The position numbers and the translations under genes are program-made. The notes under the pieces were generated by a model. It saw only the letters and a list, made by a program, of their open reading frames with translations. It was not told the DNA's origin and searched no databases. Positions 50,310 to 64,000 of a DNA stretch of 64,000 nucleotides are shown here, in pieces. Origin of the DNA: Synaphobranchus kaupii (Eukaryota; Chordata; Actinopteri; Anguilliformes; Synaphobranchidae). The stretch covers positions 114,710,746-114,774,745 of the forward strand of contig CM056380.1 of NCBI GenBank assembly GCA_029718625.1, in the 5' to 3' direction. How positions within the stretch are numbered: position 1 is the first letter of the stretch; every line of letters begins with the position of its first letter.

Positions 50310-53300
50310 GTAAGGTCGCGAGCTTTAAGGGACCACGTAGCCTACCGGTTTTTTTTTTTTTTTGCCACAGTGTGTGTGGTTTCGAAAATGGTATTTACCC
50401 ATGTTCTTTGTGGTTTGTGCGATATACGGCATTTCTGTATGGAGCTATTTGTGCTTAATAAAACGTATATAGCCTTCCCTCAAAATTCACCTTTAAAAGG
50501 GTTTATGAAGCAAAATCACTTTCTCATATAGGCTAAGTGTTCAAATGAGCATGTCAGTTAAAATCTAACTGCTACTTTATTTTATTTTGGAAATATCATC
50601 CCGGGAGCTCGTGTAGCTTCCTATTAATTTTCTTTGCACTGGGCTGGTGAGAGCGGAGGGTGGCATTTTCTTTAAGGCTCGGCACAGATCATTATTTGAT
50701 TTCAATGTGTCTTTGTCACTGAAGCTACATTTCCTTTGCGCCGAAACACAAAAAGTATGTACTGCATAAACAATTTGCCAGATATAGGCTTACGGTAGGC
50801 TACGCAGGCTGTAGGCTATAAGGTTTCAGCACCATGGACACAGACTGAAGCAAAAAGTAGCTACTTAGCGATATCGCGTTTATTAGGCTATTGGTTTTTG
50901 TTAAGTTGAACAGACACCACGATCACGTCGGATAAAGTTGCCTACATGTTCCCAGTGTATGACCCAAACCAACGTAAACATTTCTGGAAAATATTGTTTT
51001 AGACAACACTCCGAGAGAATGCTGGTTTAATTGTAGCCAGATCTAAGAAAGAAAAATGCTTGTACGTAACACCAGGCATGCTTCAATAATTAAGCAGTAA
51101 GAGACTGGGAATAAACTACAGAACAAAAAGCTCGTGCACCGCACACTGTATAATTTTTCAAAGTTAGATTCCTGTTGATCTTAGGCATAACACATTTGAA
51201 GCATTTAGACAGTGCTTGATGAGAAAGATTTCAGTCTACATCTCACTTTTTATATGCAGGCTTTCTGTCGCTCTGCGAAACATAGCCTACAGAGACGAAT
51301 AATGTAAAATATTTGACATTAACTGCACACCGTTAAACGCCTCTATGTTAAGGTTACGATAACACCTAGCCTATTCAATGCCGAAGATGCCGAGTAGCCT
51401 ATTTTGGTTGTAGACTACTAGCTCACTCTTAGAAAGCCTTACATAACACTAGACATAATGTTATATTTATTGACGACTCACTTCTTGTCACTGTATCATG
51501 TCTGAATGAGTGGGTTTCAACTGAAATATCAGCTCTAAAAATGGCTGCACCCATAGCGGAGAAACGTGCTGGGAAGCTCCCCACCCTCGTGTGATAATTT
51601 ACGAAACGTAGACTAGCTCGTTTCTTAGAACTGAAATAATAAAATAATAACTTTTTTACGAAGTGTTGCTTTTAGTTTCTATTCCGGTATTCCTTTATTG
51701 ATTTATACGTCATTGCTAAGCTGATAAACTGACCACATGAAAATGACAAACACAGTATTTTTCTTTTTGACAATGACCTTTACTAGCTGTGAACACACAG
51801 CAGTTCCTGGGAAGTACATTTAACAATATGTCGATAGTATGCAAGCTGTAAACTGCAAGCCTATTAGTCACACATTCGCAAATACAACGTGCCATGGGCT
51901 ACTAGTTCTGCGAAAATTCTAAAGCAATTAAATGGCACTGGGATTTGGAACTTCTTGTAATTTGATGGCTAACTAGGTTATGCTTTTATGGTTGTGCTTT
52001 ATAGTTGGAGTTGCTGAACAAGATCTTTCATTATGGGTTTATTACACATGCTTCACTATAAACTGTATGAGTGTACCATTTTAGCACATTACCCACCACT
52101 TAATTACCCACCCTCTTAAATAGCTGTTCACTGCTTTAGAGTAGCCTAATGCATTAATGTGCTGGGTAAATCCCCTTGAAGCCTCTCCTTCTTACTCCAC
52201 CTTAATTTAAAAGCAGTAATTTTAGTAATAGTGCTCAATGATCACGTGTTTTACAGCCCTTTGTTATGTGTTGAGTGCAGCTGGGGGTCCGCGAGCAGTG
52301 CATTTTGCATTTAGTGCTCTTTGACTATCGATGCAAAACAGCGGTTTTGTCTTCATAATTTCTACAGAGCAACGCTTTCTCATTTAACATACAACGGTCC
52401 TGACCATTTCTATTGTCATGCAGGGGCACCAGGTTTTGCGTAATAACACGAATGTCATGTTGAATTATTATGATTAAGAGAGTTGCTTTTTTGGCACATC
52501 TGCGTCAAAGCAGTAACGCATTGGCCTTGCGGTTTATGTACCAGAAGTCTAAAGTTGTGGCGATTTGTGTCTGAAGTGTTCTGTGCAAAATGGTAAAATG
52601 ACTTTGCACCTTTGCAAAAGACACACTTGGGAAAGTTCAGCAGGGAAACCACTTTTTTCGCAGAAAGTTTTAATCGCACTCCATTGAAAAGGAAAAGGAA
52701 TCGCTCCTACACAATTACACATGAAAATGCATTTACTGTTAAACTATAGTTCTTTAACACAGGCGAGGATACATCTTTAACAAATCTGAAACATTGTACA
52801 GTAAACATCATTATTTTAGGCTAGAGCTGTGCTGTAGCCTATTCTCAGGTCCTCGCCTTTGTTTTCGCATTTTAATACTTGCTATGACACTCCCCCTCCT
52901 CCCTTTGCTTGTTCTTCCTCCATATTTAAAGCGCCAAAACAGGTGGATTATCACCCTTTGCTGAAGCCGTGTGACTTGTTTCCCTTCCGGCAGACTCACC
53001 AAGTGTCAAAGGAAGAGCTTGGAAACTCCCACTAGTTCAATAGACCGGATGCATGCAGGGACCGACTGCCAACCATTCAATTCTCTTAAAACACTGTTGA
53101 TTCACATAAAATTATAACTTTACTTTCTTTTCCTTCATATGACTTGTTATTTCAACATTGTGCACAATGTGCCCTGCCTTCTTTTTACATAATATCATTG
53201 CTGAGGCAGGGGGAGGGGAAAGAGCTCAATACCTTAATTTGCTTTGTGGTAGCGCATTAAAGATTGATGCATCTACATCCCTGCATTAAAATGATTAAAT

Positions 53301-54419
53301 GTGCTGGCAAAGTTGTTTTTAACCACTCCACTCTGTGAATGGAAGCCTTGGGGAGGCCGATTTAGCTGCCCTTGCGGCAGTGAATGTGGCACAAAGAGCC
53401 TTCAGCACAGCTGTGTGCTGGGAATTTGTGATGAGCAGGCAGGGACAGCCACTGGCCATCTGCAAGGCCACTCTTACTTGATCAATGACTGAATGAAGTA
53501 ACTAAGCTAACAAACAAAAAAAGGCCCATCAATTTACAAATGGTCTACAACAACTCTTTAGCACGAGATAATATCTGGTATAAAAATCGTACATGTTGAT
53601 CCACAGTTATCATCCTCTGGAAATATAGCCTGCAGATCAAGTGCGGAGCATCTTGTATGTAGGCAGGGGTCACATGAGTGTCCTCCTCACCCATGCGTGG
53701 CGCATCCAAAACTGTTTGAGGAAGCAAACACTTCTGCAGGCTGACTTGTTATTTCTTACTCACATATTTAGAGGCTAAATCGCACCACCTAATTTTTTAT
53801 GGTGTAAGATCCAGTAAATGATAGAATATGGGTGAGGCAATACTTAAAATTGTAAGTGGTTTTTTGGGGGGTATTGACTATGTAGGTTTCTTGCGTGAGG
53901 ATACTTACAAATAGGCTATTCAAGATTGAACAATGCACTTGTTCATTTGTGCCACGTTTTCCCCTCAAGAGCAGAGAATGGTTTCTAGGCTAATATATAC
54001 ACTTCTGTATTTTAGAGGGAAAAAAGTGTGGACAGCACTATAGTGATATGTTAATATTGGCAGCATTGCTTCACACATACAGTAGTGTGTTTCTCCAACA
54101 GAATCCAGCAACCAAAATACTATGTAGGCTAAGCCAGAAAAACCAATGGCTTTGTGTAAATGCTGTCCCTTTAAAACAAAATCTAGATTTATACTCTTTC
54201 TACAGTTTCTAGATCTAACAAGGTCATTCGTCTATCATCATCTAAACTGCTTGCATGTACGTAGGCTACCCAGCAGCATAGCCTGATAACCTACTGTGGT
54301 GTCAAGGCAAACCCAGCATGATAGGCCAAGGTACATAGCCATGCCACCCCTCTCAAACAGTCATGTTTCTCACAGCTTCACCTGAAAACTGAACTTCTAG
54401 TAGGACAATATCCCCTATC

Positions 54420-54680
54420 GAAAATGAACTATAGTAAAACTATAGTATGACTACAGAATATAGCCAACTATACAATTACTATAGTATTACTGTAGTTTTT
54501 TGTAGCCTACATATATAGTGATACTATTGTCCTATAGTGATACATACTAAATAATTATTATAGGGGGTGAAAATATTACAGTGATAGCCTACTATTGTCC
54601 TATAGTGACAAATACTAGTTATTATTGTGGGTGAAAAAAACTATAGGTTTCTAGACAATAACTATAGCAATACTAGTCCT
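54420..54680. repeat. Degenerate ctatag-rich palindromic repeat
   Basis: The words actatag, ctatagt and tatagtgata recur many times on both strands (for example tcctatagtgatacatac and tcctatagtgacaaatac). It looks like a decayed palindromic repeat or MITE. Confidence 0.6.
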
Positions 54681-55023
54681 ATAGTTATTTTTTTAAGTTT
54701 TAAAACAATTTTTATTAAAATAATAATAAGCTAATAGGCCTAATACTGAGGCAACTAGGCTATATCCAAAACTAAACATTCTGTTTGTAGGCCTAGTTTA
54801 ACTGACAGTAAAGATAGTCCTTTTAGCCAATTTAAAAAAAAAAAAAAACTCCCGGAAACAATGCAGTGGCGGATTTTGTGGAATATTCATGTTTGACCCA
54901 ATATATTATGTTTATATAGCTAACATAGGCTACTTGTCATTTTATTTGTAAATGCATGAACTTGCTAGTCAGTCCATGAAATTTCTGGCGGGTTTCACTC
55001 CCTGTAATTGTTTCCGCTTTTCA

Positions 55024-55724
55024 TAACGTTCCGGTGAAGGTTAGCTAGCTAGCTAATAACGGTCTGCTGGGATATAAATAATCAGCTGTATTATTATCCA
55101 CCTCCAGAAATTCAAAGCAAAGTCGGTGACTACAGGTAATTTACGAGTATTTATCACATTGTTACTCTACAAATAGTTTAACTTCATATACAGTATTACA
55201 GTCGTTTAGGTGGTGTAGCCTACACGGGCTGTTGTTATTCGTACCCCAAATGTAACGTCAGTGTTCATTTGCTAGAACTGCTGAACTAGTGTCCGTTAGC
55301 TAGCCGGTCAGTTCGTCTTCACTTCAGTGACGTTAGCTAATTTAGCCAACGTTACCACATAAGGTTGGTTGACTTCTCAAAATAGCCAAAGGTAGTTGTT
55401 AGCTCGTTTTTCTTTTCTTGTTTTTATCAAGACGGCGATGTTGCTGGTATTCGTTAACTTACACCACTAAAAGTGTTTTGCACGTTTCCTGGTAACGTTA
55501 ACTGTTAGCATGCTATAGCTAACGTTACTTCACTGTTGTTTGAAACGAGGTCCCCATATCTTTGGTAACGTTAGCTATCTAACATCTTAATCTAACGTTA
55601 TTTGCAGTCAGGTAACTTATTCGGTATTTTTTTATATATTTTTTAACTAATTTATGAAGAGACAATATACAATGTAACAATTGTATGTGTAACGTTAATG
55701 TGTACAATGTAACATCTCTCACAG

Positions 55725-55730
<6 letters not shown>
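55024..55730. other. AACGTTA-rich stretch with two strong donors
   Basis: Seven AACGTTA-type words occur between 55329 and 55697, along with gctagctagc strings. Two good 5' splice sites lie inside: gactacag|gtaattt at 55134/55135 and ctcacag|gtgagt at 55724/55725. The latter is followed at once by (GT)n. It could contain an alternative, non-coding first exon of PHYHIPL. Not demonstrated. Confidence 0.35.

Positions 55731-55783
<53 letters not shown>
55731..55783. repeat. (GT)n microsatellite
   Basis: About 26 uninterrupted GT units begin directly after the consensus-like donor gtgagt at 55725-55730. Confidence 0.98.
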
Positions 55784-55785
<2 letters not shown>

Positions 55786-58700
55786 ATCTTAATTTTATGC
55801 TTATGTAGGCTCATATGGACTGCAAATGGATTTGACACTTTCTTACTTTAGGCCTATATGATGTGCTTCCAAGTTTTGGTTGTTAGTATCAGATTATTTC
55901 TGGGACTTTGACGCTGTGCATTCTTGCGGTTTCGGCATCACGTTTTAGGATAATTTTACTCACAAATGAATCGGACCAAGGCACGTCCTCTGCCTCTTGT
56001 CACTGGGCAATTGAGATTTCATAAGGGCCATTCAGTTCATTTGTGGGATTTTAAAATGGAATCCTTGTCATGCTTCCAGCCATAGTTGTTTGTGTGTTGG
56101 AATAAAGATGGGCTTTGTCTGTGTCCCTTCCCTGCTCACTGGTGCATGCAGTCTAATTCATTGAAGACACATGAGATGGAAGATAATCGATCCTCTGCTC
56201 TGTTGTGACATCCATATAAATGTCCAGAGAGAAATTTGATGTATATCTTTCATTGCTCCTCTGGCTTTATTTTTTATTGATCTTTTTTTATAAATGATTT
56301 ATTTTGGCTTATCTGGTTTTTGTAGATTGTAGTGTGATGACACAGTGTTAATGTTCATTTTACACACCATTCATGCTTGGGACAGTTCAGATTTTGCATT
56401 CACGAGAGGTAGCTATGCCTGTGTGCAAACTGCACTGAGTTGCTAGTGAAAATTACAAATCAGTCATTTGCTGAACTGTCATGAAAACAGTCCAGACAGC
56501 TCACAGTATAATAACAAAAAATGATGGTAGGAAATTCAAATGAGTTGGGTAGCCAATATGATCAACCATTAGGCCTAGTTTGTTGAATTAGGATTTGTGA
56601 GGGTGTTATGGAGGGATTTCATAGTGCTGGGACTTGACATGTGGATTATCTACATGGCATGTGGATTATCTACATGGAAAACATGTTTTAGGTCATCTCA
56701 GTAAATTCCAATTGTGCTTAAGCCAGCCGGACTGTAGCCGGTATAGGCTATGTGTGCGCACTTGTAAAACAGCGGCTAAACCTCTGTTAACCCCGTGTTA
56801 TCTGAATTTACACGGGTCAGACGCAGCTCAGCTTCGGTGTGAAAGGGTTGACACAGGTTACTCTACGGCGTAGCACGGTTAACTTACCTGACCCGGCCCT
56901 CGATCTTGTCATGTCTTTAACTTGTGCAGAAAGTTAATGTTCACTCCAGACTCACTGCTAGATTCATAAATAGGCTACGATGAACAGCCTATTATGTAAC
57001 AAATAATACATTGCTTAAAATACAGTTTTTACATTAAAGCATTTGCTAGATTTGGAGCACATCACTGGGCTATCGATTCAGGAGTTAACATACTGGGTTA
57101 AGTCAGTGGAATGGCAAACTAAATTTTATCTGCTTGCCAGCTGGGCTACCAAACTAGCTGAATTAGTAAACTTGAGAACCCGGGTCTTGTGTGAACGGCG
57201 AAGATCCGGGATTTACCTTTGAGCATGTTGTGGTGTGAATGGGTCAAACCCATGTTCAATATCCCGGGTCAATCCTGGGTTTTGTGTGTGAAAGGGGTAG
57301 CAGTATAGTTTGCTGTGCATTGCCTGCATTTATTGTAATATCTGTCAAATGAACACTGCCCTTAAAATAGCCGACATGCTGCACAGGTTGCGTCTGTGAA
57401 AATATTGCAGCATTGAATATCCAACGAAAAATTTAAAAAAGCTACTAGTAATCACCTAAGAACTAGTCTTGTATATAATGTGGTAGCTTAATAATTTACC
57501 CATGCAGGCACCTCATCGCTCAGTAACTGCATGAGAGCAGCCACCTCAGCTGTGGCTTTCCAGGCCCTCTCTGCGGATTTAACAACCATAGGCCTGCCAC
57601 TTTAATCCAATTTAAGGCAAGAAATTACTCACAAATAATGTGTTACGTTATTTAGTTAGGCCGTGATGGAAAGTTAATGGGTTGTGATTTTCATTGAATT
57701 CACAGCTTCAAAAAAATGAGTGGTGGGTTGTGTAACAGTAATGGAAAACTTAAGGGTTTATTCATTTATTTCAGTATGGACTCATGAGATGAGATGTTTA
57801 TCCTTTTTTATCAAGGTGAATCGCACTGAGCGAGAGGGAGCCCTTGAGTTACGCTTGCTATTAGAGGTTGGCTGGCAAATCGACATGGCCGATCAATCGG
57901 GCGGATATTGAACGAGCATGCTGTAGAGAGGATTTTCCGTTTTGCCATGTCCCCTAAATGCAATTTCATGAAGATATGAAGTCAGTGGCAGTGCCTGAGG
58001 TGTCCATTATTACAGTTTACATGTTTTTTTTCCGCCTAATTGGGCTACTTTAAAGTAGTAGGTGACAGAATCAACGCTGCGGTTCACTAATTTGGGATGC
58101 TGTACCACGGCTGTGTTGGGACTCGGTGCACGGTGTGAGAAATGATGCATCGGCCCATGAAAAAGTATATTGGACGATTGTAATGTTAGTAGCATACTTT
58201 TTCATATCGCATTCTTTCTCATCTTTGTGGATGGTCCTTAATATTTTTTAGAGCATCCCATTTTACTTAAAAAAATAATAAATTCATAATTATAATTTAA
58301 TTTAACCTTTCCTTCTCTGCTTCACTTCTCTCTAGCTATTCTGGTGCCGGAAGTATTGGGCTGACAAAATCGCTAATAATCACTGTCAGCCAGAGAAGTA
58401 ATAGACTGTTTTGTTCCAGACTAATTTGTCTAATAGAAGACACATTTTGACCTTGGGGTGCCATTTAGCAGTATCCTCCAGAGCCATGTTATACAATATT
58501 TGCTTTGAATTCTCATTTCTCACATGCAATTTGCACCTTGTATTTTCAGCCTTTTTTCACAAGGGGGCCTTTCTGCTCGCTAAAACCGCAGCATCAGTAT
58601 TGGCCTTGACAACCTCTATTCACTGTGCTTTTATAGCAGGGAATAGGCATATGTACTGTATCCGAAGCAATGATGCATGGTAATAAAAAGTCCATGGAAC

Positions 58701-61687
58701 GGCTAACGACTTTAAGTTAATTAACTACTCAGCGCCATGCGGTAGGCTATATAGCGAATAGGGATACACACTCTTGCCCTTGGACAGCTGCAGGGCGTGC
58801 AAGTTTTCATTGTCACTCAGCACTTAATTGACCAATTAAAGCAGCTGATTACACTTGTTGATTACACTCGCTCGACTTCGAGCGCGATCAAGATGCGAAA
58901 CCTTTTGCTGTGGTTCACCTGGAATGCTATGTGTGCTCTGAATGGTTTTTGCAACAGCCATGTGCTCTCCCGGTTGGTGTGGTGTGTGTGTGTGTGTGTG
59001 TGCCAGGGGCCCTGCTGTGTACCTATAGACATAACCGGAAGCAGCGAGGGAGGTGTTTCCCAATCAGCGTCGCACTGTACATCAGCAGCCATAGTAACAG
59101 CGCTCGGCAACTGGACATTCGATACAGCTCCAATTCAGTTTATAAAACACTGTGTGGTTTTATGATCTTGTACACAGCCATGGTTTCTTGTAGGGTGTGA
59201 ATTTAACGCCAGACACCAGCCAAATGCCGGTAAAATTTTGAGTGTGGCTGGAAAGACGTTCTACTCTAGCAGCCACATTGGCCGGTAACCAACCAGATTG
59301 CGTTACATTGTAAAAGGTAATATGGTTGGTGAAATGTTGAAAATGGCTGGTCGTTTTTAGGACCCACAAAGCCACTCTGCCCACTGTAAATTTCATGCCC
59401 TGGTTTTTTGGGTCTGAATTGGTTGGAAACCATCCACCCTGCTGCTCTCTAAGGGTGAGATTGTGACGCTGAAACAGCCAGACGTGGTTTGTAAAAGCCC
59501 CATCTGTAAACAGACAGTCCTGTAATTCAATTGACTGTGTCTGGAATTGGGCCATTGGATTGGTTATGGCTGTAAGGTTTTAATGGTATAATGGTAAGTC
59601 ACTGCACTTGTGACCAGAGCTGTCAGGTTACAGCGATTAGCTGGATGTGTGGATAGAATAGCACAATCAGTCCATGTTAAACAAATACGTATCTTGATTT
59701 GTCTTTTGATTCATGCTTCATTTTTCAAAGTGCCAGAACCATAGATAATGGTGTACATTACTTTAGATATTTTTATAAGTAATCATTCATCGTGGATGAT
59801 GGATGTGGATGCCTCCCAGTGTCTATTTGTCAGACCTTGGCTTGAGATTTGAAGACATAACAAATAAATGTGTTGTGCGTGACTTAGCTACATTTTAAGG
59901 TCAAGAAAATAAACATATTTTATCCAATCCTGCCCCCCCCAAAAAAAAGAGCATTTATTATTTCAGTAGAATTAATGAAGCAAATTAATATCAAATTCAA
60001 AAAAATCTCTCTTGCTGGCTGGAAATTCAATCAAGGCTGTAAGTTAACTTAAAAAAAAAAAAAAAAATGTTCAAACGGATGGTTAATGTTGGTGCCGCTT
60101 GAAATTTCATGGTGATATTGAGACAATAGTCTCCCAAATTAAGGTTGCGACAGTACGAAGTAGCCTATTATTTTTACCCAAATGTTAAAAACTAACCATG
60201 ACCTACTGTTGAGGGGCCCATGTCATAGTAATAGATGTTGGCCTAAGCTAGGCCTTTAGTGTAGTCATCAATAGATGACAGTTTTCAAGTCACATGAACA
60301 CACTAGCCTCTTATGTAACTCAACATTGGCCTTTTTCCAACACACAAATACTCTGCTGTGGGCGAACATTGACCTTATTTATAAGCCCATTCCTATCGTG
60401 TCATTTTGAGGCCTCCTGTGCCAGTGCTAATTAGTGAGAGAGACAGCTCTGGCAGACCTCTGTCACAGGTTTAGTGTGACCAAGTACTAAACCTGAAGTC
60501 CTAAACGTGAAACGGGCTTTAATTATACCTACCCTTCTTAATCCTGTCAGACAAGCCGGTCGTTGCAGCGTGCACAATTATTTAGCCTATTGAAAGGTAG
60601 TTTGTTACGGCTGAAGGAATGATGACAATGTCACATATAATACGCCGGTATACCGTGTGATTAGTTGAAAACGCTTTGCGGGTATTTATTTCAGGTTTTT
60701 GCGAACTGCATTGGTGATCTGCTTAAGCTTCAACCTATCCGGGGAGCATTTTAACACATTTCAGTCCATTGCCGCTCATTTTCTTCAGAAGTACTATGAA
60801 AGAGCCAGACACATGTGGTCACACTATGGCCAGTAACGCATCACTGATATGGATTCTGGCCAAAGTAGGCGCTGGCATGGTTAGATTGTGTTCCTGTGTG
60901 TGGACTCCATCATTACACAGAGAGCCAGTTCTATCATGGCGGGCACCTGAGAGCTCCACTCATTTATGTGTACAAATGAAAGCTGCTCTCTCAACAACTG
61001 CAAAATGGCTTCCATTGCTGTGGGCAAATGGAAGCTGCTCTCTCAAAAAAATCAGGTGACAATCCTGTAAAACCAGGCACACTTTCTGGGGGGTTCCTCT
61101 GCAGAATGTCCACTGAACTGGTTTGAGTTGGGTGTCTGGGAAATGTTCACATTTGGGGAGTCTACACACTTTTGTTTTTTGCACAAGTCTATATTGAAGT
61201 ATTTAAACATCATGGCTCAACAATAATCTCTGCTTGCTTGCCTGGGGCAAGTAAAACCAGATGTTGGGAAAAACTTGCCTCAATAGCTGCAGAGCATTAA
61301 CTTTAATGTGAAAACTGAAATTATGGTCAGTGTGCATTGTCCCTGTAAAGTAAATTGTACTGAAAGTTAAATAAAATGAATAAAAATACAACTTTACCAG
61401 TTGTTATGGTGAGTGCAAAGACAGTGAAGCAGCCATTTTGACATATGCTCTTTGTGTGTCTCACGTTGATGTAGGCATTCTCATGGTGTATAGCTAGCTA
61501 TATGTAACTACTGTTTATGTAACATTATTTATTGTTTGTAGTTGATTGGGTTCCAAAATGTAGCTAATGCATGATCTAAGACATATCCGGGCAAGTAGGC
61601 TATAAATTCAGTTTCGGCAAGTAGATTGCCCGACTGGGCAAGTGGGACAAACCTTATAACCTTTAATGTTGAATTCTGAGCGGTATC

Positions 61688-62076
61688 TTAACCCTTGTGT
61701 GGTGTTCATGTTTTCGTTACTCACCCAGTGTTCGCGGGTCTGGTGGACCCACAACATTTTTGGGTTTTTAAAACAATAAAGCCATAACAATTTACGTAAA
61801 AATACTTCACAGATATTGACTTTATCTCAATTACAAACAATATAGACAGCATATATGGTTAATATTGACCATTTACCTCTGCTGGATCACATTTATGAAT
61901 AAAAGTGATATTTGTTTTTTGTGATAAAATGTGATTTTTGTATTCTTTTACATGTTCATCACAGAAAATGAGCCAAGGCCAATGTCTCAGGTTGAAAAAA
62001 TTATGAATTGTATCATTTTTCTTTTAGTAAACTTTGAATACGGGTCCCACAGACCCGAACACCACACAAGGGTTAA
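61688..62076. mobile_element. piggyBac-type MITE, 381 bp, TTAA flanks
   Basis: TTAA at 61688-61691 and 62073-62076 flank an element with perfect 16-bp termini (cccttgtgtggtgttc at 61692, its complement ending at 62072). Subterminal gggtctggtggaccc and gggtcccacagaccc are also palindromic. The TTAA duplication and CCC-start termini are hallmarks of piggyBac-like elements. The interior is AT-rich and has no transposase, so it must have been mobilised in trans. Confidence 0.9.
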
Positions 62077-64000
62077 ACGTCGGGGAGTAGCAGGCATTAT
62101 TGCTGTTTTGCATTGACACCCAGTATGCTTTTATGGGGGATCAAATTTCTTAATAAGTTAATTTCATATGTGTCCATCAGTGTAAAAATACATGGGTAAA
62201 TACAGATGGAAGTGAACCGTTGAGGGAATGTATATGATCAATGCACAGAGGAGTTTATTAGCTTATTAGTTGTCAGATGACCGTATTGTTTTTTCTCTTA
62301 ATTCCCTTATAGTTTAGTGAGATTTGTAAATAATAATGTGATAGTTAGATTATCAGGAGGAGAATTGATTGTCGAGACTGATGCCACAAGCACGGCGGAG
62401 CAGTGAGCTGCTGAAATTTATTTAAATCATTTTAAAGACTCATCTTATAAAATGAGCTTAATAATAAAGCCTGTCAGGTTTTATAGCAGAACACGTACAA
62501 AACAGCTGCTCACAGTTCTACGACACCAAACCATTTCCAGACATACAGCCATTGCTCACTGCAGCTCGTACTTCACAAGAGTCTTCTGAAACTGTTAGCT
62601 ACAACACCTTGTGGAGTTTTTTTTAACATTCTGTCACTAACATGGAGATTCAATTATTAAGGGAATCTCAGTAGGCCGGAAATCTGCAAATCTTTTAATT
62701 ATCGCTATAATATTATTTTTTTAATGATTTTTTTTACATCATTTGCACTCACTGTTCTTGTTGGTAGCGTCAACTCAAAACAATTGGAGCTTATTTGCGC
62801 AAGGCACCACCTGTTTGCACACTGGCTTTAAAACAGGCTTTTTGAGCATATCACAGGTGAATTGACACGACTGACTTTTTTGCTTCATAAACACCTAAAT
62901 CACTGCCCGTTTCAAACTGTCATGTACATATGAGTTGGTAATTAAATGACCTCTCCTTTCTGTATGTAAATTTATGACTGTTCATTAACCCGTGCTTAAA
63001 TGCAGTGTGATAAATGTAAAAAGACATAGGTAGACTTCAGTGGAATCGCACTCTCGCAATACTCTTGTCTTTTACCAAGCTATAGTTAACAAAATCTTAA
63101 TAGGTATAGTACCTAATATTGAACAACAGCAACATTCTGTTCAAGTATCAAATTGTTAATATCAAAGGCATTTTCTCTGGAGTTTCCGGATTTGTGGAAG
63201 TAAACACTGAAAGGTTTTGGAAAAGCTCATTTTATCATTTGTGTTTAGTACCCGGAAAGCCTGACCCAGTTTTAGAAAGGGCTTAATTAGTGGACAGCGA
63301 GGTTTGAGGTGGACACACTATGGCCCTTTGCACTCCCATTGTCCTTCCAGCTCTTGGCTGTTATCAGATATTTTCAAAAGCTCTCCCCGCTCTCAATAAG
63401 CACAGGAGTCTCATTGTTCAAGTGCCAAGTTGGTGTAAGTATAACCCCTTCCGTCATTCCACAGGGCCAGTGGTAGCGCACTCCTCATGGGTAGAGTACA
63501 ACGAGACTTCACCATGGAAATATGCTTGTCCTCGTTTTTGAAAATATAGTTAATAAAGAGCCGGCCACTAACTGCCTAGTCATTTCACCAGTCGCGGTAA
63601 CGTGAAAACAAGCCGGTGTATGAGCACGGCGATCCACAGCCATGTTGACCCTCTCTAGGATGACCTACTATGAGGTTAGCGTTTCATTTCACCACAGTGA
63701 GTTTTAGTGATATTCTGGGTGTATCTCACTGACCAAAGCTAGTAAACTGTGATTGCTTGGTGTGTCACTGGGAGGAGCTAAATTTACCCTGACTGAGTTA
63801 AAGCCTCCTCATTCCCAGCAGGACCTAGCCAATCATGTCCGTACACCACAAATGTAATCAGGATTTTCAGATTACATTTTTTTCTTAACGTTTAAGAATC
63901 TGTCGGCGAGTGGCGAGTACTCGTTTACTCGCGGTAAACGGCCCCACTCCTAATCTCAAGTACGGAGCTCAACCTGCCCTCATGGCGAGAGCCTTTACAG

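Larger units (their letters stand above)
50310..64000 (+). other. PHYHIPL intron 1 (to window end)
   Basis: At least 13.7 kb with no recognisable coding exon. I looked for the next PHYHIPL exon (residues like SGIAEMEELPVPHN) and did not find it. Repeat content is low compared with the BICC1 side. Microsatellites lie at 55731-55783 and 58979-59001, and A-runs near 54835 and 60050. Low-repeat stretches near 52240-53480 and 62690-63010 are the best places to look for conserved non-coding elements, though conservation cannot be judged here. Confidence 0.7.

Noticed and set aside
63990..64000. Acceptor-like tttacag at the very end of the window
   Set aside because: Nothing downstream is visible, so whether a PHYHIPL exon follows cannot be judged.

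Overview
The window is vertebrate nuclear DNA, almost certainly from a ray-finned fish. It holds split genes with GT-AG introns, tRNA-derived SINEs, a Tc1/mariner element, a piggyBac-type MITE, an L2-type LINE remnant and very many micro- and minisatellites. The genus cannot be fixed from sequence alone. A non-acanthomorph teleost is possible but is only a guess.

Two protein genes are present, both on the + strand. (1) 8723-32975 holds the last 15 coding exons of BICC1 (bicaudal C homolog 1), an RNA-binding translational regulator. All exon phases join without a break: 2271 nt, 756 codons plus stop. They encode a KH-like repeat, a GXXG KH domain (GRNG), a second KH-like repeat, a low-complexity linker and the C-terminal SAM domain. 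The N-terminal exons, including the first KH domain, lie left of the window. (2) 50201-50309 is the first coding exon of PHYHIPL; the rest of the window is its first intron. The order BICC1 then PHYHIPL on the same strand matches the human 10q21 arrangement as I know it.

Layout: 1-8722 is a BICC1 intron with a 4.1 kb 31-bp minisatellite, a dead Tc1 element and a SINE. 8723-32975 holds the BICC1 exons and repeat-rich introns. 32976 to about 36 kb is the probable 3' UTR with candidate poly(A) signals. About 36-50 kb is intergenic, with minisatellites, nested inverted MITEs, SINEs and an L2 reverse-transcriptase fossil. 50.0-50.3 kb is the PHYHIPL 5' end, and 50.3-64 kb is its intron.

The most unusual signal is that three of the fourteen BICC1 5' splice sites in the window have been copied in tandem together with the end of their exon. 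These are a 38-bp unit in 9 clean copies (13312-13720), a 27-31-bp unit in roughly 190 copies over 5.3 kb (20605-25915), and a 169-bp duplication (30882-31221). In the 5.3 kb array every unit carries the real junction sequence ctgca|gtac. All three forward frames of the basic 27-bp unit are open, so the BICC1 frame runs uninterrupted from the exon to a stop at 25922-25924. A tandemly copied AATAAA (36004-36141) downstream of the gene echoes the same theme. A second small gem is a 10-bp hairpin-loop inversion that replaced the first catalytic Asp motif of the Tc1 transposase.
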